Assembly: GCF_932294415.1 (NCBI RefSeq)
Contig: NC_065536.1
Coordinates: 17,419,974 to 17,483,973, forward strand
From: Quercus robur
Lineage: Eukaryota; Streptophyta; Magnoliopsida; Fagales; Fagaceae
Direction of reading: 5' to 3'
DNA: 64,000 nt
This document shows, one piece after another, positions 59,289 to 64,000 of the stretch. The notes under the pieces are model-generated. The model saw only the letters and a list, made by a program, of their open reading frames with translations, was not told where the DNA came from and ran no database searches. Both the position numbers and the translations under genes were made by a program. Position 1 is the stretch's first letter; each line of letters opens with the position of its first letter.

Positions 59289-62200
59289 AGATTTTTTTTT
59301 TTTTGGTTAAACAGGTACTTGATTAAACAGAAAAGCAACTACAAAAAGGCCACAGAGGCCAAAGTGTTGGCAACATGCCTATAATAATACAGACCATTCA
59401 TATCAACTTCAAGCAATACATTTAAGTCATCAGAGGGAGAGGTATCAAACACAACAAAATTCTCCATCAAGGAACAACCCCTCTTAGCCAAAAGATCGGC
59501 GCATTTATTCGCCTCTGTAACACATGTCCCACCCGAACCTGCCTGAACCTGGCCATGAGACACTTGCAATCACACAGTAAAGTAGTATAATTTCAATTAG
59601 GACAGTTTGTATTTTGAAGCATTTCCACAATCACCTTGGCATCAAGTTCTATTTCCAACTGGCTTATTCCCAATTGAATGGCCAAATTCAGGCCATCACG
59701 CAGTGCCCACCACTCAGCCATGACACTAGTAGTATGCCCAATTGATCTCGAAAACCCCTTAACCCAGTCTCCATGGCAGTCCCTAATAACTCCTCCACCA
59801 CCGGCCTTACCTGGGTTTCCACACGATGCTTCATCCATGTTAAGCTTATGCCAACCACCTAATGGCTTAGTCCATCTGACAGGGATAGCAATTCTGGAAG
59901 AAGCTTGGCGGCTTTTACTCACACAGAAAAAATACTCCCTTGCTTGAACAATACACTCTTTATCCAACCTGGGATTCAGAATGGTGTTTTCAAACACTAC
60001 TTTATTCCTATTCTTCCATAGACACCAAACCGCAAAAACAAACAAAATACTCCAAGGAATAGATGTATTGTGCCTAATTGTGCTTAAACAATTTATTTTA
60101 AGCCAAGTTTCAAAGTCTTCATTGAAGGAGTTTATGTGTGAGGCAGGTACACCCAATCTATACCATAGGTCCCGAGCAACTTCACACTCTCGAAGAAGGT
60201 GAACAATGGTTTCCTCATGCCGAATACACAATGGACAATTCTTACCACAATTTATACCTCTAGTTGCCAGCACACTTTTAACAGGAATACTGCCATGAAA
60301 ACATAGCCAAAGAAAGCTTATGATCCTTGGAAGAGCATCAAGTTTCCAAAGCCACTGCCCCTGAAACTGATTTTCAGTTGTGCTATCTTCATTAGCTAGC
60401 TGGTAGGCCGAGTTTATGGAAAAAACTCCATCTTTGGAGTACTTCCACATGATAGAATCAGTCCTATTTCCAAACAACTGAACTGGAACAGCTTTAATCT
60501 TATTTTTTATTGAATTCGGCAACTCAAAGGAAAGGAGATCCCATCTCCATTCATGACCATGGCACAAGTCCGCCACTGTTAATCCTTGATCTCCTTGCCT
60601 TAAGGGTCCTTTCTATCATGCCTCGGAGGGAATCCCTTTCATAAAAATGGGAAACCCTAAGCTGATAGCTTTCCAATTAGGTGATGAAGGCAAATTTTTC
60701 GGGTTCCTTGACCTCATTCTCGAAGAGGAGCAATACTTTTTAAGTAATACCTCAGCCCACGGAGCATTTTGTTTATGGTACATCCTCCAATTCAATTTTG
60801 AAAGCAAAGCTATATTTTTTGCCCTGGCCGCTTGTATCCCTAAACCCCCTTCTTCTTTGGGCCTAACAATTTTGCTCCAACCCACCATGTGCATTCTCTT
60901 TTTTTCACTCGTGGAGCCCCATAGAAAATCCCGATTAACTTTATCTAATTTTTGACATATATGGACTGGTAAAGCCACCCCTTGCATCACATAATTTGGG
61001 ATGGCTGACATCACAGACTTAATCAACACCGTCCGACTAGCAAAGGAGAGGTATTTAGCCTTCCACCCTGCCAATTTGCTCATGACCTTCTCTACTATAA
61101 ATTTGTAAGGATTCCTCGCAGCCCCTCTATGCCTTATCGAGAAGCCCAGGTACTTCCCAATATCATGAGTCTCCCATATGCCCAATTTATCACAAACTTC
61201 CTCCTTCAAGCTTTCATTAACATTTGGAGAAAAGTATATACGGGACTTTTCCGAGCTAATTTTTTGCCCAGATTTTGCACAAAATTTCTCAAGCACTTCT
61301 AATATTGCTTCACAGGTAGCGAGGTCAACCTTGCAAAATAAAATGATATCATCCACGAAAAGAATGTGGGAGAAGCCCAAGTTTTCCTTAGAGGCCTTCA
61401 AAGGGGTCCAAGATCCATCAACACATTTCTGCTCAATAAGGTGGCCTAAATACTCCATACACAAGATGAAGATGTACGGGGATAAGGGGTCTCCCTGTCT
61501 AATGCCCCTCGTAGGCTCAAAAGGCTCTAAGGCACCCCCATTCACCAAGATGGCTGTTTTAGGAGATGTAATGCAGCTCATTATAATCTTAAGGATTTTT
61601 GGGGGAAACTGAAAAGCTTGCAAAACTCTATGGATGAAGCTCCATTCCAATCTATCATAATCTTTTTATAAATCCAGCTTTATTGCCATAAAGCCTGTTC
61701 TTCCCTTTTTTTTTATCCAAGGCATGGAAAAGTTCTTGAGCAATAAGAACATTATCTGTACCTCTTCAACCAGGCACAAAAGTAGTCTGCACAGGCGAGA
61801 TCAAGTTACTAAGATAAGGTCTAATACGTGCCACAATGATCTTCGAAACCACTTTGTAAACTGAGTTACATAAGCTGATGGGCCTATAATTACTCAAGGA
61901 TTCTGGATTTTGACATTTAGGAATCAATGAAATCAGTGTCTCATTTAGATAACTCGGCACCATTCCATGTTCAAAAATTCTTTTAATTTCCTCACAAACA
62001 GAGCTTCTAACCTCTAACCAGAAATGTTGGTAGAACCCCGCATGAAGGCCATCGGGTCCAAGAGCCTTAAAAGGCTTAAGGGCCCAAAGTCCAGATCTGA
62101 TCTCCTCCATACTGAGTTCACAATCTATCTTTGCTCTATCCTCTGATGTAAGAAAGCAGCAAGAGAAAGTTGAGACATCCGAGGTCCTAGCTGAAAGCGT

Positions 62201-64000
62201 CAGCTCCGTGGTATACAAGCTTTTAAATCCATTCTTGATATACTCCTTTACCTCATTTTCCTCCGTAAGCCAATTCCCTACAGTGTCCTTGATACATCTT
62301 ATTTTATTTCTATGACGTCTCACAACTGTGGATGCATGAAAAAAGGACGTGTTTCGATCCCCAAAAGTTGTTGTATTAAGTCTGGACTTAAGAGCCCAAA
62401 ACTCCTCTTCTTGCATGAGAATTAGCGAGTACTTTGACACAAGCTGATTTTCTAGGTCCATCAAAAAATCACAAGGGTTATCAGCAAGGGCTTTCTGCAC
62501 ACCGTTCAATCTTGCCAACACTCTCCTTTTTTTTGCAAAGAGATTCCCAAAAACTTCCACATTCCATTTTTTTGCTTTATCTATAAAATCTGAAGTTGCT
62601 ATATGTAATGCTCTATCTTCAGCCCAGGCTTGCTGCACTACTCTTGGGAAATTCGGATGAAGCAACCACATCGTTTGAAATCGAAAAGGCTTATTTAGAT
62701 GATTGGCACTAGATTTACATAATTCGATAAGCACCGGACAAGGATCCGAGAAAATTCTAGGTAAATGGGTTACTATAGCTTCTGGGTAAAGGATCCTCCA
62801 CATTGGGTTAGCAAAGCACCTATCAATTCTTTCCAAAATAAGGCTTGAGATGGGCCTACGATTCGTCCACGTGTATTTAGGTCCGGCAAAACCCAAGTCT
62901 ATCATATTACACTCATCTAAGCACCCCTTGAACTCTAGAGCTCTATTAAGGTTTACTTGATTTCCCCCAAACTTATCCTCTCCACACAGAACTTCGTTAA
63001 AGTCTCCCAACATGAGCCAAGGTAATTTATGGAGGTGAGCCACAATTTTTAAATTATCCCATAAAATTCTTCTTTCAGCTAACTGAGGACTAGCATAAAT
63101 TGCAGACATAAGCTAGATTAGATTAGTAGAACGCATCTTAATAGAAGCATGAATCTCCTGCTCAGTAGTTGAAAAGGGAGAAACATCCACATCTTCCGTT
63201 CTCCAGAGTATCCACAGTCCCCTGGCATAGCCGATTATATCCGTGGTAATGTAACCGTCAAATGGCAAGCCTTCAATAATTTTTCCAGCTCTGTCTCCAC
63301 CGACCCTCGTCTCCGTCACAACCAAAATAGAAGGGCGATGATTAATAACCATTTCAAAAATTCTTCTTTTGAAATCAACATTAAGAGCTCCTCTACAATT
63401 CCATAATAATATATTCATTTTGACAAAATGGCTTAGAGGTACCTCAATTTCAGGTGGATTAGCATTCATCATCGCTGACTCCACCATACTCCATCCCATC
63501 CTCCTTAAAAGGCTTTTGGAAGCTGTCCACTCTGGCTTCCAGATTTTCATGTATTTCAGAATACCCGCAATCTCCTCCTTGCAGCAAAGTAGCACGTCAC
63601 ACCTCTGCATTGGGGTCATGAGTTGGATCAGTTTCAAAGTTGGGTGGTTCCCCATGTGAGCCATAGCCATCCCCCGAAAATCCACCAATTTCCTTTCTTG
63701 AATTATCCACCCGGATTCGTCCCAGTGGGGCACAACTGATGGTTGTCGTTGCCTGTTCAACTCCTTCGCTGCCTCCCAAGAAATCTCCGGAATGTCCGTG
63801 AGGAATTTCCACCACGGGTTTGGCGTGAGATTCCACGCCCTGTGATCCAAAGGAAGATCTCCGGTTCTGATGCTTGCTGGAGTTATGGGAAAGAGATGCT
63901 TCCATGCTAGTCCCAACTCTTCCTCTGAACATCAAAGAGTTTCTATCAGCGCCGCTCGGATTTGGGCTATTACCTCGTTTGGAATCTTCACTGCTCTGCC
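59289..64000 (-). mobile_element. Long L1-type LINE with RNase H domain, broken, 5' end outside window
   Basis: The T-run at 59289-59303 is its poly(A) tail. ORF2 starts at 63418 (MNILLWNCRG). Endonuclease: WNCRG, TETRVGG, LGDFNEV, TWTNRR, ERIDRCFANP and FSDPCPV, where the catalytic SDH is SDP. Reverse transcriptase: KALGPDGLHAGFYQHFW, LIPKCQNPESLSNYRPISLCN, IRQGDPLSPYIF and the catalytic FVDD. Then the zinc-binding region (PLC...E...HLLRECEVARDLW), followed by RNase H (KLNMDEASCGNPGKAGGGGV, AEWWALRDGL, ELDAKVIVEML, ADLLAKRGC). ORF2 is interrupted by in-frame stops (near 63112, 61765, 61668 and 60616), a +1 shift in the A-run near 61710 and a shift near 59590. Upstream, frames to 63935 and beyond belong to the ORF1 tail. 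It is dead but relatively well preserved. Confidence 0.92.

Overview
The window looks like nuclear DNA of a woody eudicot plant. It is AT-rich and intron-bearing, with plant-type U1 snRNA genes, a ten-exon cytosolic O-acetylserine(thiol)lyase (cysteine synthase) gene, and a dense mix of plant mobile elements (MULE, PIF/Harbinger, L1-type LINEs carrying an RNase H domain, tRNA-derived SINEs, Ty1/copia and Ty3/gypsy relics, a TRIM, MITEs). The repeat style suggests Fagales/Fagaceae, but that is only an impression.

Layout. 1-4.0 kb holds repeats: a GGAAT-type element, a MITE with a perfect 9-bp target duplication, a solo LTR and copia debris. 4.0-8.3 kb (minus strand) is an intron-containing O-acetylserine(thiol)lyase copy that is decayed: one exon missing, a 2-nt deletion and an eroded splice donor. 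11.2-34.6 kb contains the most striking content: seven U1 snRNA genes or gene copies (A-G), all on the plus strand. Each has the plant upstream sequence element (RTCCCACATCG type) and a TATA box at the spacing used by RNA polymerase II snRNA genes. Copies B and C lie in a roughly 3-kb duplicated block (11.7-14.8 and 16.5-19.3 kb), with a near-perfect 128-bp palindrome and a gypsy relic between the blocks. A MULE-type transposase gene (23.4-25.3 kb) sits between copies C and D. 35.9-41.4 kb (minus strand) is the apparently intact 325-codon O-acetylserine(thiol)lyase gene, so the U1 array is bracketed by an intact and a broken copy of the same metabolic gene.

41.7-59.3 kb is transposon-rich: SINEs of two families, a decayed PIF/Harbinger element interrupted by a solo LTR, a TRIM, a near-identical 298-bp tandem duplication, a 1.57-kb TIR element that has captured a piece of an ACC-oxidase-like 2-oxoglutarate dioxygenase gene, and arrays of a roughly 200-bp MITE. 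59.3 kb to the right edge is a long minus-strand LINE (ORF1 tail, endonuclease, reverse transcriptase, zinc-binding domain, RNase H), now broken and running off the window.

Working host loci are therefore few: the O-acetylserine(thiol)lyase gene (sulfur assimilation) and several U1 snRNA genes (5' splice-site recognition). The MULE-type gene is ambiguous between a dead transposase and a host-adopted one. All calls rest on reading the sequence and on remembered family motifs; no database search was run.
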